Assembly: GCA_035628915.1 (NCBI GenBank)
Contig: DASPIW010000013.1
Span: forward strand, 1 to 64,000
Reading direction: 5' to 3'
Origin: JARBUG01 sp035628915
GTDB taxonomy: Bacteria; Bacillota; Sulfobacillia; Symbiobacteriales; Symbiobacteriaceae
Length of the DNA stretch: 64,000 bases
The translations under genes and the position numbers were made by a program. Within the stretch, counting starts at the first letter, position 1. Each line of letters opens with the position of its first letter. The notes below the pieces were generated by a model that worked only from the letters and a program-made list of their open reading frames with translations, made no database searches and was not told where the DNA came from. This document shows positions 24,210 through 33,463 of this stretch, piece after piece.

Positions 24210-25000
24210 CTGCAGTCCACGCGGTCGCTGACGACGGTTGGACCGCGTCGTGACAGCAAGGAGCCGCTCACCGCGATCACAGCAAGGCTTCCAACCTGCG
24301 CCGCGGTGAGCCCGGCTAGGATCGGCCGCGTATCCCCGCGGAGGAATTCCAGGGCAAATCGCCCGGTCGAATAGAGGACGGCATACAAGAGGAAATGGCG
24401 GCCCGCCGGTCCTTTCTGGTTGCTCCCCAAGCGCAGCATGACGGCCATCAGGGCCAGGTCGAAGACGCCCTCGAAGACCTCCGCCGGCCAAAGTGGCTGA
24501 GAGCCGTAGGCCAGGTAGGCGTTCGTCCCTGGAGCATGGACGATCCCAAACGCGGTCCCAGTGGGCCTGCCGTAAGCGTCACCGTTCATGGTGCACCCAA
24601 ACAGACGACCAATCGCCTGACCCAGCAGCAAGGCAGGGGCACACTCATCGAGAAACCGCCCGAGGGGAATCTTGTTCACGCGGCTGAAGACCCAGGCGGC
24701 CGCGAGTCCCCCGGCTACTCCCCCCTGAATCGAAAGACCGCCCTCCCAGATTGCATAGATCTCATGGGGCACCTCCCGGTAGTAGGGCCAGCGAAAGGCT
24801 ACTTCCCAGATGCGGGCGCCCAGGACGCCACCGATCAATGCCCAGAGGGAAAAATCGATGTACTGATCGGCCCAGGGTATACCCCTCCTCCTCCCCAGCC
24901 AGGCAGCAAAGCACGCGCTGGCGACAATCGCAGTGGAGATGGCCAGACCGTAAGCCCTCACGGGGAACGCACCAATGTGGAACAAAACGGGATGCAACAC
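24206..25000 (-). CDS. lgt: prolipoprotein diacylglyceryl transferase
   Basis: Lgt transfers diacylglyceryl from phosphatidylglycerol to the lipobox Cys of prelipoproteins. The 264-residue protein has seven TM helices and the family signature GRLFGCTMNGDAYGRPT (near residues 129-145), plus RAYGLAISTAI near the start and YSTGRFALEFLRGD with the conserved Arg near the end. It lies upstream of a lipid kinase gene and overlaps it. Several lipoproteins are encoded in the window. Confidence 0.93.
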   Translation of the reverse strand: MLHPVLFHIGAFPVRAYGLAISTAIVASACFAAWLGRRRGIPWADQYIDFSLWALIGGVLGARIWEVAFRWPYYREVPHEIYAIWEGGLSIQGGVAGGLAAAWVFSRVNKIPLGRFLDECAPALLLGQAIGRLFGCTMNGDAYGRPTGTAFGIVHAPGTNAYLAYGSQPLWPAEVFEGVFDLALMAVMLRLGSNQKGPAGRHFLLYAVLYSTGRFALEFLRGDTRPILAGLTAAQVGSLAVIAVSGSLLSRRGPTVVSDRVDCR

Positions 25001-25035
25001 CCACGACTCCTTTCACGGTTGTCCATAAGCCGCAA

Positions 25036-25830
25036 TCAGTCCCGCTGAGCCCCGGCGGCGGCGATCCCGGTGTAGAACCGGTCAACCAGAGCCGGGAAAG
25101 CCGAGCCCAGGCGGGTCGCAGCGGCCAGCCTCCGGGGTACAGTGACCTCAGGCAGCCGCTGCTCCACGACCATTTGGATTGCTCTGGCCACTCGCCCGGC
25201 CGTCAGCACGGGAGTTCCGGGAGGCAGCGGATAGTACGTACCGCCCAGTCGCTCCCGAACCATGGGCGTATCTACCGGACCCGGGAACACTAATCCAACA
25301 TGAATACCTTCCGGTCGCAACTCCTGTCTCAGTGCTTGTGAATAGCCGGTAATGGCGAATTTGCTTGCTGCATAGGCAGCCATATAGGGTGGTGCTAACC
25401 TTCCGGCCACTGACGACACATTCACGATCACCGGCGCGGAGCCGCGCCGCAACAACGGTAAGCAGGCGTGAATGACCCCAACAGTTCCCAAGTAGTTCAC
25501 TCGAATGAGTCGTTCGGCCACCTCAAGCCCAAGCTCGTCTGCCCGCCCGATTTCTAACTGCCCGGCACAGTTGACCAGGACGTCAAGGCGGCCCGTCATT
25601 CGCTCAACTTCTGCAGCAATCATGCTGACTTTAGCGGGGTCAGACACATCGGCGCCGATGGCAGTGGCCGGGAAGTCTCCGGCAGCTGCCTGCAGCCGGT
25701 CAGTGTTCCGGCCCACGAGGTACAGGTGTGAGGCCGACGGTGCCAGGGTGTGGGCAGCCGCAAGACCGATGCCGCTTGAGGCTCCTGTGATCAGTACAAC
25801 CCGCTTGTCCCTCTCCAAACCGTTCTGCAT
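25036..25830 (-). CDS. short-chain dehydrogenase/reductase
   Basis: The 264-residue SDR has the nucleotide motif TGASSGIGLA (residues 15-24), NCAGQLE, the catalytic Ser in NVSSVAG, and YAASK (catalytic Tyr and Lys). The PGPVDTPM motif follows. The cofactor cannot be decided; a NADP-type Arg is in GRNTDRLQ. The start is ATG 25830, only weakly supported by GAAAGG. It follows the class II aldolase-like gene by 17 bases and is 35 bases before lgt, so all four genes may be cotranscribed. Substrate unknown. Confidence 0.88.
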   Translation of the reverse strand: MQNGLERDKRVVLITGASSGIGLAAAHTLAPSASHLYLVGRNTDRLQAAAGDFPATAIGADVSDPAKVSMIAAEVERMTGRLDVLVNCAGQLEIGRADELGLEVAERLIRVNYLGTVGVIHACLPLLRRGSAPVIVNVSSVAGRLAPPYMAAYAASKFAITGYSQALRQELRPEGIHVGLVFPGPVDTPMVRERLGGTYYPLPPGTPVLTAGRVARAIQMVVEQRLPEVTVPRRLAAATRLGSAFPALVDRFYTGIAAAGAQRD

Positions 25831-25846
25831 CCTTTCATCTGCCGAG

Positions 25847-26980
25847 CTACGCCATGGGCACTTGCGGCTGAAGCCGTCCCGTGATCCGCTCAAAGATGTC
25901 TGGCAGGCTGCGGCCCGTGATGGTGAGCCCATGGTTTTTCAGGCCAACGACTGCGCGAGACGGGTCTGGTTCCTTGCGGACCAGTTCTGCAACCTCTCTG
26001 GCCAGCTCCGCCGTTCCGCAGGGGTAGTTCACCGAGGTACTGGGGACACCGTCCATCCAGGCGTGGACGTGGACGATCGCTCCCACAGCAGGGTGCTCCT
26101 TATATAGCATCCAGTGTTCGATGGCGTCAACCGAAGCTCGGCGTGGCTCCACATTGGGAGGTACGCTGACATGCATGGCTCTACGGTCTGGGTCAAAGCC
26201 GGTGATGAGCAGCATATCCCGGCCTACCACCTGCATGTTTCCTTTGTCGACACCACTGGCACTCATCCAAAACGAATGGTCATCATGCCTGACGCTGAGA
26301 TTACCGTAGCTGAGCCCGCCCAGACCGAACAGCCGCTTTACATGGGCCATATCGCGAGGGGGAAGCAGTTCGGAAATGGGGAATGGCGCAGGGAGCAGAT
26401 TCATCTGGTTAAGCTGTTGGCCGGCAAACCGAAGTGCCCGCGTCCTGGCGTTTCCGTTCCAAAGCTCCGGGAGAAGATCCTGGTGGAAAATGTTGTTCAC
26501 GACAAGCTGCGATGTAGCCAGTGGCGTCAGCCGGCGGTAAACGTAGCCAAAATACTCGGTTTCGTTGCATGTTTCAAAGGGCACAGAGTAGCAGCCCTGC
26601 TCCAGCGTGACAAAGTACGTCTGAAAGCTGTGCTCTGACTCGCTCACAAGGCAGATGAGCAGATTTGACAGGGACCGAATAAGGATCGGATAGGCTGCTC
26701 TGAGAAGATCGGCCGGCATATCATTTACTTCCACAACCGCTACGACAAAGGTTCCCTGTGCTCTCCGGCGCACCGGACGGGGGCGCTCGGGCGTTGTGAA
26801 GTTAATAATCAGACTGGGTACCCCTTCCCCAACCGGGACGACGGCATGGCCATTGGCGCGGAGCATCCGCTCCAGTCCATCGGCAAACCAGCTCAGTTTT
26901 CCACCCGTGGGCCGCCGGGCGACGATCATTCCTACGGATACGGTTGGGGCAGGAGTCGGCCAGGGAACTTGGGACAGCAA
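25847..26980 (-). CDS. class II aldolase/adducin-family protein with a 170-residue N-terminal extension
   Basis: The 377-residue protein has a C-terminal class II aldolase domain (about 195-377: GLGGLSYGNLSVR, SASGVDKGN, the metal ligands in AIVHVHAWMDG and GLKNHGLTITG). The N-terminal part (VGMIVARRPTGGKLSWFADGLE onward) is not seen in plain FucA/AraD enzymes. I place the start at TTG 26980, seven bases after GGAGGG, because the upstream TTG and ATG have no ribosome site. Function is unknown; the two-domain form is unusual. It is the first gene before an SDR, lgt and a lipid kinase. Confidence 0.75.
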   Translation of the reverse strand: MLSQVPWPTPAPTVSVGMIVARRPTGGKLSWFADGLERMLRANGHAVVPVGEGVPSLIINFTTPERPRPVRRRAQGTFVVAVVEVNDMPADLLRAAYPILIRSLSNLLICLVSESEHSFQTYFVTLEQGCYSVPFETCNETEYFGYVYRRLTPLATSQLVVNNIFHQDLLPELWNGNARTRALRFAGQQLNQMNLLPAPFPISELLPPRDMAHVKRLFGLGGLSYGNLSVRHDDHSFWMSASGVDKGNMQVVGRDMLLITGFDPDRRAMHVSVPPNVEPRRASVDAIEHWMLYKEHPAVGAIVHVHAWMDGVPSTSVNYPCGTAELAREVAELVRKEPDPSRAVVGLKNHGLTITGRSLPDIFERITGRLQPQVPMA

Positions 26981-27155
26981 AGGACATCCCTCCATGGAAA
27001 TGGGTAACAAGAGGATAGCATCTCATGTTTGGCGGCACCTGATACCTGTGTTTCAGTAATTCGGGCACTGAAACGGCTCACTTTCCAGTGGTGATGTGCA
27101 GGTAGGTGCCCTGCGCAGACTCAGCAGAGGCCACGGCCTGCGGCCGACAAAAACA

Positions 27156-27191
27156 GAGCAAGCGCCAAAACCCAAGGTCTGGCGCTTGCTC
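27156..27191 (-). terminator. intrinsic terminator after the GNAT gene
   Basis: GAGCAAGCGCCA pairs with TGGCGCTTGCTC around a 12-base loop; TGTTTTTG follows on the minus strand. Confidence 0.85.
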
Positions 27192-27195
27192 GTCA

Positions 27196-28056
27196 TCATT
27201 GGCCCGCATCCACTACCGACCGGTGGAATATGTACCAGCGCTCACACTTCCCCGGATCCCACCCCAGTGGCGCCAGCAAAGGCTCACACCGCAGCGGCAG
27301 ACTGGCGCACCACTTCGTAAGCCCCTTCTCCCGCCCCCACCGGGCGGCGTATGCCAGCAAATCGGCAGCCGCTTCCGGGGTCCCTTCCAGCCTGCGCACA
27401 TAGAGCTGCTCTCCCCAACAGGTGCGCAGCAGCATCACGCCCTCCAGCCCCGCCGGCCCTTCGACCACAACCAGGTCATCCAGGTCCCAGTCGCCCGGGC
27501 CGGCATACGAGAAGCCATAGGGATATCCCCGGGCCGGAACGACGTCAGCTAGCACCTGGCCCGACAGCCGTTCCAGGAAGGCTTCCAGCGCCGGTATATC
27601 CCCCGGGCGCCCTGCCCGGGCCCGCCCCGGCGCCGGAAGGGCCTCCGGCGCCGCCTGCTCTTCGTAAATGAACCACGGTCCTAAGTTGGCAAACCCGTTC
27701 TTCTCCACCGTCCGGTGGGCACGCTTGTTGGCATAGGCGCTCGCGAGCCACAGGTGCCTGGCGCCCCTGTGGGCCGCATCTGCGACCTGTAGCCCGGCAT
27801 ACACGGTACCAACGCCTTGCCCCTGCATATCGGGGTGAACGCGCATCGCATAGAGGAACACGTTGTCGGGGCCGACCCAGTCCTCGGCGTGGCATGCGAC
27901 AATCCGACCGTCCAGTTCGGCGACATAGAGGTCGCTGCCCACAACATCATCAAAAATGTGCTGCACAAAATCGTCCGGGTTAATCGCCCGCACCAGGGCC
28001 ACGACCGCATCCTTATCAGCCGGGGTTGCCTTGCGCACCCGAATCGGGGAGATCAT
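27196..28056 (-). CDS. GNAT-family N-acetyltransferase
   Basis: The 286-residue protein has a GNAT domain in its first half, with the acetyl-CoA loop MRVHPDMQGQGVGTVYAGL (about 73-92) and an ANKRAHRTVEKNGF motif typical of beta-6/alpha-4. The second half is a divergent second GNAT-like or DUF domain ending in KCERWYIFHR. Its ATG overlaps the stop of the upstream ftsW-like gene (ATGA). Substrate unknown. Confidence 0.82.
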   Translation of the reverse strand: MISPIRVRKATPADKDAVVALVRAINPDDFVQHIFDDVVGSDLYVAELDGRIVACHAEDWVGPDNVFLYAMRVHPDMQGQGVGTVYAGLQVADAAHRGARHLWLASAYANKRAHRTVEKNGFANLGPWFIYEEQAAPEALPAPGRARAGRPGDIPALEAFLERLSGQVLADVVPARGYPYGFSYAGPGDWDLDDLVVVEGPAGLEGVMLLRTCWGEQLYVRRLEGTPEAAADLLAYAARWGREKGLTKWCASLPLRCEPLLAPLGWDPGKCERWYIFHRSVVDAGQ

Positions 28057-29249
28057 CGCACTGCTTCCTCCTTAACCGGACGGCGACGGCTGATGCCGAC
28101 CACTACACCGGAAGCAATCATCAGGGCGGTCAGCGACGAACCGCCCGACGAAATGAACGGCAACGGCACCCCGGTGTTAGGCACCGTCCCGGTGACCACC
28201 GCCACGTTCAGGCACGACTGCACGGCCACCCATGAGGTAATGCCCGTTGCCACCAGCGCCGAATACCGATCCGGCGCCCGGGCTGCGATGCTGAACCCGC
28301 GCCACGCCAGCAGGGCGAAGAGCCCGAGCACCGTCAGGGCTCGGACCATGCCAAGCTCCTCGGCCACGATTGCGAAAATGAAGTCGGTCTCCGCCTCCGG
28401 GAGGCGGTTGTCCAGCTTATAGGTCGAGCGGCCCAGGCCCACGCCCGTCAGCCCGCCCTGCGACATGGCCGACAGCGACCGCACCGTCTGATAGCCGCCT
28501 TCCTGCCGGTGTTCCTCGGCCCAGGGGTTCCACCACGACAGCAGGCGGTCGCGCTGGTGATCCGTCGTCCACGCCAGGGCAAAGACCAGCGCCGCCAGCA
28601 CCACCACACCCTTGATCAGCGTCCCCCAGCGGATCCCGGCGGCCAACAGCATGCAGAACGCCGTCCCCGTCAGCACCAGTGCGGTACCCAGGTCGGGCTC
28701 CTTGTAAATCACGCCGGCAAAGGCACCCAGCACGCCCAGGAACGTCAGCCACCGGCGCCCGTTCATCTTTTGCGCCCGTTGATCCAGGTACTGAGCGGCA
28801 AACAGAATGAACGCGAACTTGGAGATTTCCGAAGGCTGGATCTGCCCCACGCCGGGAATTCGCAGCCACCGGTAGGCCCCATTGACTTCCACCGCAAGAG
28901 GATTACGCTCCTTGAGCAGCAGGGATGCCAGCACCAAAAAGCACACAATCAGCAAGCCGGGCGCCGCTGCCCGCCAGAAACCCATGGGCAGACGGGATGC
29001 CACCAGCATGCCCGGCACCCCGATTCCCAGCCAAATGCCCATCCGTACCAGTGACGAAATCCCCTCAATGGCGGTCGTGCTGTACACCATGATCATGCCC
29101 ACGCTGATCAGCCCGACCAGCGCCGCAACGTAGGTCAGGTCCGGGCGGTCCAGGGTAGACGGCACTTCTGCCGGGGGCCGGGAAGGCCTGAGTTCACGGA
29201 CATTGGAGCCCCGGCGGGCCTGCGACCTTTGGGGGCGAACTGTCGACAC
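28053..29249 (-). CDS. FtsW/RodA/SpoVE-family peptidoglycan polymerase
   Basis: The 398-residue integral membrane protein has about ten TM helices and SEDS-family hallmarks: YRWLRIPGVGQIQPSEISKFA (about 125-145), KEPDLGTALVLT with the conserved Asp, and the C-terminal FISSGGSSLTALMIASG. It polymerises lipid II-linked glycan strands, probably with a class B PBP. The start is GTG 29249, seven bases after GGAGGG; the longer frame adds only a few residues. Whether it is FtsW, RodA or SpoVE cannot be decided. It is not next to murG or ftsZ here, but murA and murC are nearby. Confidence 0.92.
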   Translation of the reverse strand: MSTVRPQRSQARRGSNVRELRPSRPPAEVPSTLDRPDLTYVAALVGLISVGMIMVYSTTAIEGISSLVRMGIWLGIGVPGMLVASRLPMGFWRAAAPGLLIVCFLVLASLLLKERNPLAVEVNGAYRWLRIPGVGQIQPSEISKFAFILFAAQYLDQRAQKMNGRRWLTFLGVLGAFAGVIYKEPDLGTALVLTGTAFCMLLAAGIRWGTLIKGVVVLAALVFALAWTTDHQRDRLLSWWNPWAEEHRQEGGYQTVRSLSAMSQGGLTGVGLGRSTYKLDNRLPEAETDFIFAIVAEELGMVRALTVLGLFALLAWRGFSIAARAPDRYSALVATGITSWVAVQSCLNVAVVTGTVPNTGVPLPFISSGGSSLTALMIASGVVVGISRRRPVKEEAVR

Positions 29250-29326
29250 CTGGCTTCCCTCCTCCATACGTACCTTTCATAACTTGGGCATTTACGGCGT
29301 TTGTCCTGCCGATAGACAAAAGAAAG

Positions 29327-29357
29327 GACCGTTCCGACAAAAGTTGCCAGAACGGTC
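29327..29357 (-). terminator. intrinsic terminator after murA
   Basis: GACCGTTC and GAACGGTC pair around a 15-base loop; the minus-strand reading continues CTTTCTTTTG. Confidence 0.8.
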
Positions 29358-29373
29358 GAGATGTAGACAAGTC

Positions 29374-30651
29374 CTACACATTATTCTCAGGCATATCAAC
29401 CCGCCGGATGTCGGCGCCCAGCTCAGCCAGCTTTTCGGCCATGCCGTGGTACCCCCGGTCGAGATACTGCACGCCGCCCAGTTCGGTCACCCCATCGGCA
29501 GCCAGCGCGGCGACAACCAGCGCTGCGCCGCCCCGAATATCCTTGGCTTCTACCGGAGCCCCAGTAAACCGCTCAACACCGCGGATAATGGCCGTGTTCC
29601 GATCTACCTTAATGTTTGCACCCATCCGGATTAGCTCGTTCACAAACCCAAACCGGTTCTCGAAAATGGTCTCCTGCACGACGCTGATGCCGTCGGCCAG
29701 GCTCATGAGCGCCGCCCAGGGGCTCTGCAAGTCAGTGGGGAAACCGGGGTGAACTTGCGTCTCCACGTCGGTCGCAAGGACGGGACGGTGCGCCCGCACC
29801 CGAATGGCGTCCTCCAGTTCCTCCACGTCCTGTCCGGCCTCCCGAAGCTTGGCGATGACCGTGTTCAGGTGTTCGGGAATGCAGTTTTCAATGTAGACGT
29901 CGCCACCGGCGGCCGCAGCGGCCAACATATAGGTACCCGCCTCAATGCGGTCGGGGATCACTTCGTGGCGGCAGCCATGCATCTTTTGGACGCCCTCCAC
30001 CCGGATCATGTTGGTGCCGGCGCCGCGCACGCGGCCACCCATGCCGTTGATGAAGTTGGCCAAGTCGACAATTTCGGGCTCGCAGGCGGCGTTCTCCAAC
30101 ATGGTAATGCCGGGCGTCAGGGATGCGGTCATCATCATGTTAACGGTGGTGCCTACGCTTGCCCGGTCCACGTAAAACCGGCCGCCCTGCAGACGGACTT
30201 CATGGGCAATCATGGCCCCGTGCTCCACGGTGACCTCGGCGCCCAGGGCCTTGAAACCCTTAAGGTGGAAATCAACTGGCCGCGCGCCGATTTCGCAGCC
30301 CCCGGGGCATGCCACTTCACCTTTGCCAAGGCGCGCCAGCAACAGACCCATGACATACGTGCTGCCGCGGAGCTTACGGGCAATGTTGTACGGAGCTACG
30401 TGGTTGGTCAGTCTGGCGGCTCGGACCCGGAGGGTGTTCTCCTCCAGCCAATCCATTTCGCAGCCCAGTTCCTTAAGAATCAGGCACAAATGATGAATAT
30501 CGCTGTTTGAGGGAACATTATCGAGAATGGACTCACCCTCAGCAGCCAAGGCGGCAGCAGTCACAATCGGCAGGGCGCTGTTCTTAGCGCCGCCGATCGC
30601 AACCCGGCCTGACAGGGGGCGACCTCCACGTATTAGAAACTTGGTGGCCAA
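29374..30651 (-). CDS. murA: UDP-N-acetylglucosamine 1-carboxyvinyltransferase MurA
   Basis: MurA makes enolpyruvyl-UDP-GlcNAc, the first step of peptidoglycan precursor synthesis. The 425-residue protein shows GGAKNSALPI near the N-terminus, the catalytic loop CPGGCEIGARPVDFHL with the fosfomycin-target Cys (near 119), RIEAGTYM and the C-terminal DRGYHGMAEKL. The Cys form implies fosfomycin sensitivity in principle. It is followed by a terminator, and gerC ends 123 bases upstream. Confidence 0.97.
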   Translation of the reverse strand: MATKFLIRGGRPLSGRVAIGGAKNSALPIVTAAALAAEGESILDNVPSNSDIHHLCLILKELGCEMDWLEENTLRVRAARLTNHVAPYNIARKLRGSTYVMGLLLARLGKGEVACPGGCEIGARPVDFHLKGFKALGAEVTVEHGAMIAHEVRLQGGRFYVDRASVGTTVNMMMTASLTPGITMLENAACEPEIVDLANFINGMGGRVRGAGTNMIRVEGVQKMHGCRHEVIPDRIEAGTYMLAAAAAGGDVYIENCIPEHLNTVIAKLREAGQDVEELEDAIRVRAHRPVLATDVETQVHPGFPTDLQSPWAALMSLADGISVVQETIFENRFGFVNELIRMGANIKVDRNTAIIRGVERFTGAPVEAKDIRGGAALVVAALAADGVTELGGVQYLDRGYHGMAEKLAELGADIRRVDMPENNV

Positions 30652-30691
30652 CTTCGCACTTCTCCCCCTTCAATTGAGGGTTGACTCTATT

Positions 30692-30716
30692 ATGCCCTTC
30701 CCGCCAGAAAGGGCAT
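30692..30716. terminator. short hairpin between gerC and murA
   Basis: ATGCCCTT pairs with AAGGGCAT around a nine-base loop between gerC and the murA start. No U-tract follows. Could be a weak terminator or leader element. Confidence 0.4.
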
Positions 30717-30774
30717 GCCACAAGCAACTGTAGCAGAATCCACGGACAGCGTAAAGAAGAAAAAGACCCCTTTC

Positions 30775-31992
30775 TTACTCAGCCCTTTTCCATCGGTATT
30801 TGACGTTAAGCTGGCCCAACCTGCTTACGCGGGCATCAATTTGTACGGTGACCGGCATTTCGCGCACGATGTCGCTCCACTGGTCTTCGCGGGCCAGGAA
30901 GGCAGCCGGGTCAGCCCGGAACAGATTTTGTCCGAAGCCGAAAATGTCCGCACCGGTCTCGCGCATCACGCCCACAGCCCGGTCAACGTTGGCACGCACC
31001 CTGCTGTCCAACACCCGGATCAGGCTCCTGATGTCGCCATCCCTGATCATCGTGTCGGTGCAAGTTACATCATTGACGTCTGCCACAACGTTAACCCGGA
31101 TAACGCCTCTGGGCTTGCCACCCACCAGTTCAACATCAGCCTTGCCCTGGCCCTTGCGCAGCCGGTAGATGATCCGATTGTCCGGCTCTGGCTTGGGGCA
31201 TTCGGCAGAGATGGCGCCGTGTCCCATTTGGTCAGTGCCCCATAAGGTGCCGCGAGTCTCGTCGGGGGTGAGCCAGCCTACCAGTTTGTCACCCCGGAAT
31301 ACCCCAGCGCCGCCGAAAACGATTTCATCGGCGTTCCCTTCGCTTTCCCGCAGCGCCCCTTCATCGTACACATCCGGCGGTTTGGGCGGAGGCTGATTGC
31401 CGCGCCGGAACAGCGGCAAAGTCAGATCGATCCCTTCCTCTTGCAGGGTATTGGCCGTTTCCGCAACCCGGCGAATGGGCGTGACGGAACTGCGCCTTAG
31501 CGCCGCATCATGATAGCCCAGCGGCCCCGCAGCCGGTATGTCCTGTCTGGGTCTTGCGCCAAGCAATTCGAAGGCCGAGCCGGACGCAATGCCAACAAAG
31601 GCGTTGGGTCTGATTTCCACACTCCTAAGCAGAAAGTCCATGACCGGCCCGATACCCTTGCGGGCCATCTCCTCTCCGAAGATGACCGCCCGAACATGCG
31701 CCAGTGTGAGCGAACGCGGCAGAACCTGGTCCAGTTTTGCCAGCGCGCCGTCAGGTGACGGCCCCCGCTCCGTTACCGTCATGACCTTGTGGCCCGGCGT
31801 CCCACCACCCCCACGTTCGCCGCCCTGGCGGCCAGGCAGCCAGATGTTCAGAGTAATCAGGTACTGACCCTCGGCCCAATCAACCCCCATCAGACCGGCA
31901 AACGAGACTTCCGTCAGTTCCCGGCGGCTCCAGCAGCCTGACAGCGTCATGAGCAATGCAAGCAGAACCGCCGCCATCCGCCGTAACCGCAT
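30775..31992 (-). CDS. Ger(x)C-family spore germination lipoprotein
   Basis: The 405-residue lipoprotein is the C subunit of a germinant receptor. The signal peptide ends in the lipobox LSGC (about residues 17-20), followed by WSRRELTEVSFAGLMGVDW, the classic Ger(x)C start. Its ends match the family: a C-terminal domain with AGADIFGFGQNLFRADP-like sequence. ATG 31992 follows GGAGG and is four bases from the gerA-type stop, so the three genes form one operon. Confidence 0.93.
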   Translation of the reverse strand: MRLRRMAAVLLALLMTLSGCWSRRELTEVSFAGLMGVDWAEGQYLITLNIWLPGRQGGERGGGGTPGHKVMTVTERGPSPDGALAKLDQVLPRSLTLAHVRAVIFGEEMARKGIGPVMDFLLRSVEIRPNAFVGIASGSAFELLGARPRQDIPAAGPLGYHDAALRRSSVTPIRRVAETANTLQEEGIDLTLPLFRRGNQPPPKPPDVYDEGALRESEGNADEIVFGGAGVFRGDKLVGWLTPDETRGTLWGTDQMGHGAISAECPKPEPDNRIIYRLRKGQGKADVELVGGKPRGVIRVNVVADVNDVTCTDTMIRDGDIRSLIRVLDSRVRANVDRAVGVMRETGADIFGFGQNLFRADPAAFLAREDQWSDIVREMPVTVQIDARVSRLGQLNVKYRWKRAE

Positions 31993-31996
31993 AAGA

Positions 31997-33463
31997 TCAT
32001 TGCCTCCGTTCCTGGAAATCTTGGGCTTCCCGGGTGAGACCGGGCTCCGGCGCAGCCCCGCGCCCCTTGGGCGGCCGCGGCTTGCTGCCAAAAGCAGCGG
32101 AAATGTGCTTGCGCTGAAATGGAAACGTCGGAGCCATGTAGGGCACGCCAAGCGAAGTAAGGCCCGCCACGTTCCCGAGAGCAACCAGATAGCCCAGGAG
32201 CAGGCCGAAGAAGCCAAATGTGCTGGCGAGGAACAGCACGAAGAACCGGTAGTACGTGGCCGCATTGGCCAGCATGGTGCTCGGCAGAGAGAACGTGGCC
32301 ACGGCAGTGGCAGACACGACGAGCACCATGGCGGGCGATGTCAGCCCCGAGCGAATGGCGGCGTCACCGATGACGAGGCCGCCTACGATACTTACCGTCG
32401 GACCGATAGCCCGCGGCAGGCGGACGCCGGCCTCACGCAGGATCTCGAACATGAGTGTCATGATGGCGGCCTCCACGGGGGGCGGCAATGGCGCCCCCTC
32501 GCGCTGGGCGAGCAGACTCAAGGTGAGCTGGGTCGGAAGAGCCTGCAGGTGGTAGGTGGTCACAGAGACATACAGCGCCGGAAGGGGAACGGCAATGTTG
32601 AACGCAATGAACCGGAGAAAGCGCAGGAAGGTCACAAACGGTCGCCACTCGTAGAAATCGTCGGCACTTGTGAACAAGTCCATGAACACGGCCGGTACGA
32701 TCAAACAGCGGGGGGAGTTGTCCATGAGCAAGGCGATCCGCCCGGAGGACAGGTAGTGCGAAATGATATCAGGTCGCTCCGTAATCAGCACGGTGGGAAA
32801 GACGGACAGCGACCGATCTGCGATGGCTTCTGTCAGCTCAGTCACATCCTGCATGCCGTCCTGGACGATCTGGCTAAGCCGGGCGCGCACTTCATCCAAC
32901 ATGCGATCCGTCGGGCGACCTTTCAGATACACCATCGCGATTTCGAGCTTTGCCTTCGTGCCTACCCAGTGCGGTTCTATCCGGAGGTCCACTCCCGGGT
33001 ACCTGCGCCGGAGAATGGCGAGGTTCATGACGTGAATTTCGGTGAGACTCTCCCGCGGACCGGAAATGCCCGATTCGGTTTCGGGGGGCATGATGGCTCT
33101 ATGAGGGGGCTCTGCCACCTCAAGGGCGTAAACATCAGCCTTTCCGTCTTGTAGGAGGAGCACTTTCCCCCGGTACATGAACTCGATGGCCTGCACCACC
33201 GAGTTCATTTTTTGACTGCTGGGCGGCAGCCGGTCCGGCAGCCCATCCGGGCCCACTTCGCCAGCGATGATCGGTCGGATGACCAGCAGTTCGAGGCGGA
33301 TCTGGTCCATTTCCACTTCGAAAAAGACCAGAAGGCATTCCGATCCGGACGGGTCTGGCATGGGCACACGCCGGAAAATGGCGCCCCGCTGCTGGCCGAC
33401 CAGCTGACGGAGCAGCTGCTCGTTCTCCTTGAGGCTGGTACTGAACGTCTCTTTACCCGCCAT
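31997..33463 (-). CDS. GerA-family spore germination receptor A subunit
   Basis: The 488-residue protein has a soluble N-terminal half and a C-terminal membrane region with about five or six TM helices. Family signatures seen are ALLMDNSPRCLIVPAVFMDLF, then DDFYEWRPFVTFLRFLRF and LPTQLTLSLLAQREGAPLP. These proteins form the nutrient-receptor A subunit in the spore inner membrane. It overlaps the end of the upstream gerB-type gene by about 11 bases. The C-terminal tail is unusually Pro/Arg-rich. Confidence 0.95.
   Translation of the reverse strand: MAGKETFSTSLKENEQLLRQLVGQQRGAIFRRVPMPDPSGSECLLVFFEVEMDQIRLELLVIRPIIAGEVGPDGLPDRLPPSSQKMNSVVQAIEFMYRGKVLLLQDGKADVYALEVAEPPHRAIMPPETESGISGPRESLTEIHVMNLAILRRRYPGVDLRIEPHWVGTKAKLEIAMVYLKGRPTDRMLDEVRARLSQIVQDGMQDVTELTEAIADRSLSVFPTVLITERPDIISHYLSSGRIALLMDNSPRCLIVPAVFMDLFTSADDFYEWRPFVTFLRFLRFIAFNIAVPLPALYVSVTTYHLQALPTQLTLSLLAQREGAPLPPPVEAAIMTLMFEILREAGVRLPRAIGPTVSIVGGLVIGDAAIRSGLTSPAMVLVVSATAVATFSLPSTMLANAATYYRFFVLFLASTFGFFGLLLGYLVALGNVAGLTSLGVPYMAPTFPFQRKHISAAFGSKPRPPKGRGAAPEPGLTREAQDFQERRQ

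Noticed and set aside
31949..33154. 401-codon plus-strand open frame
   Set aside because: Antisense to the GerA-family gene, His/Gln-rich shadow composition.
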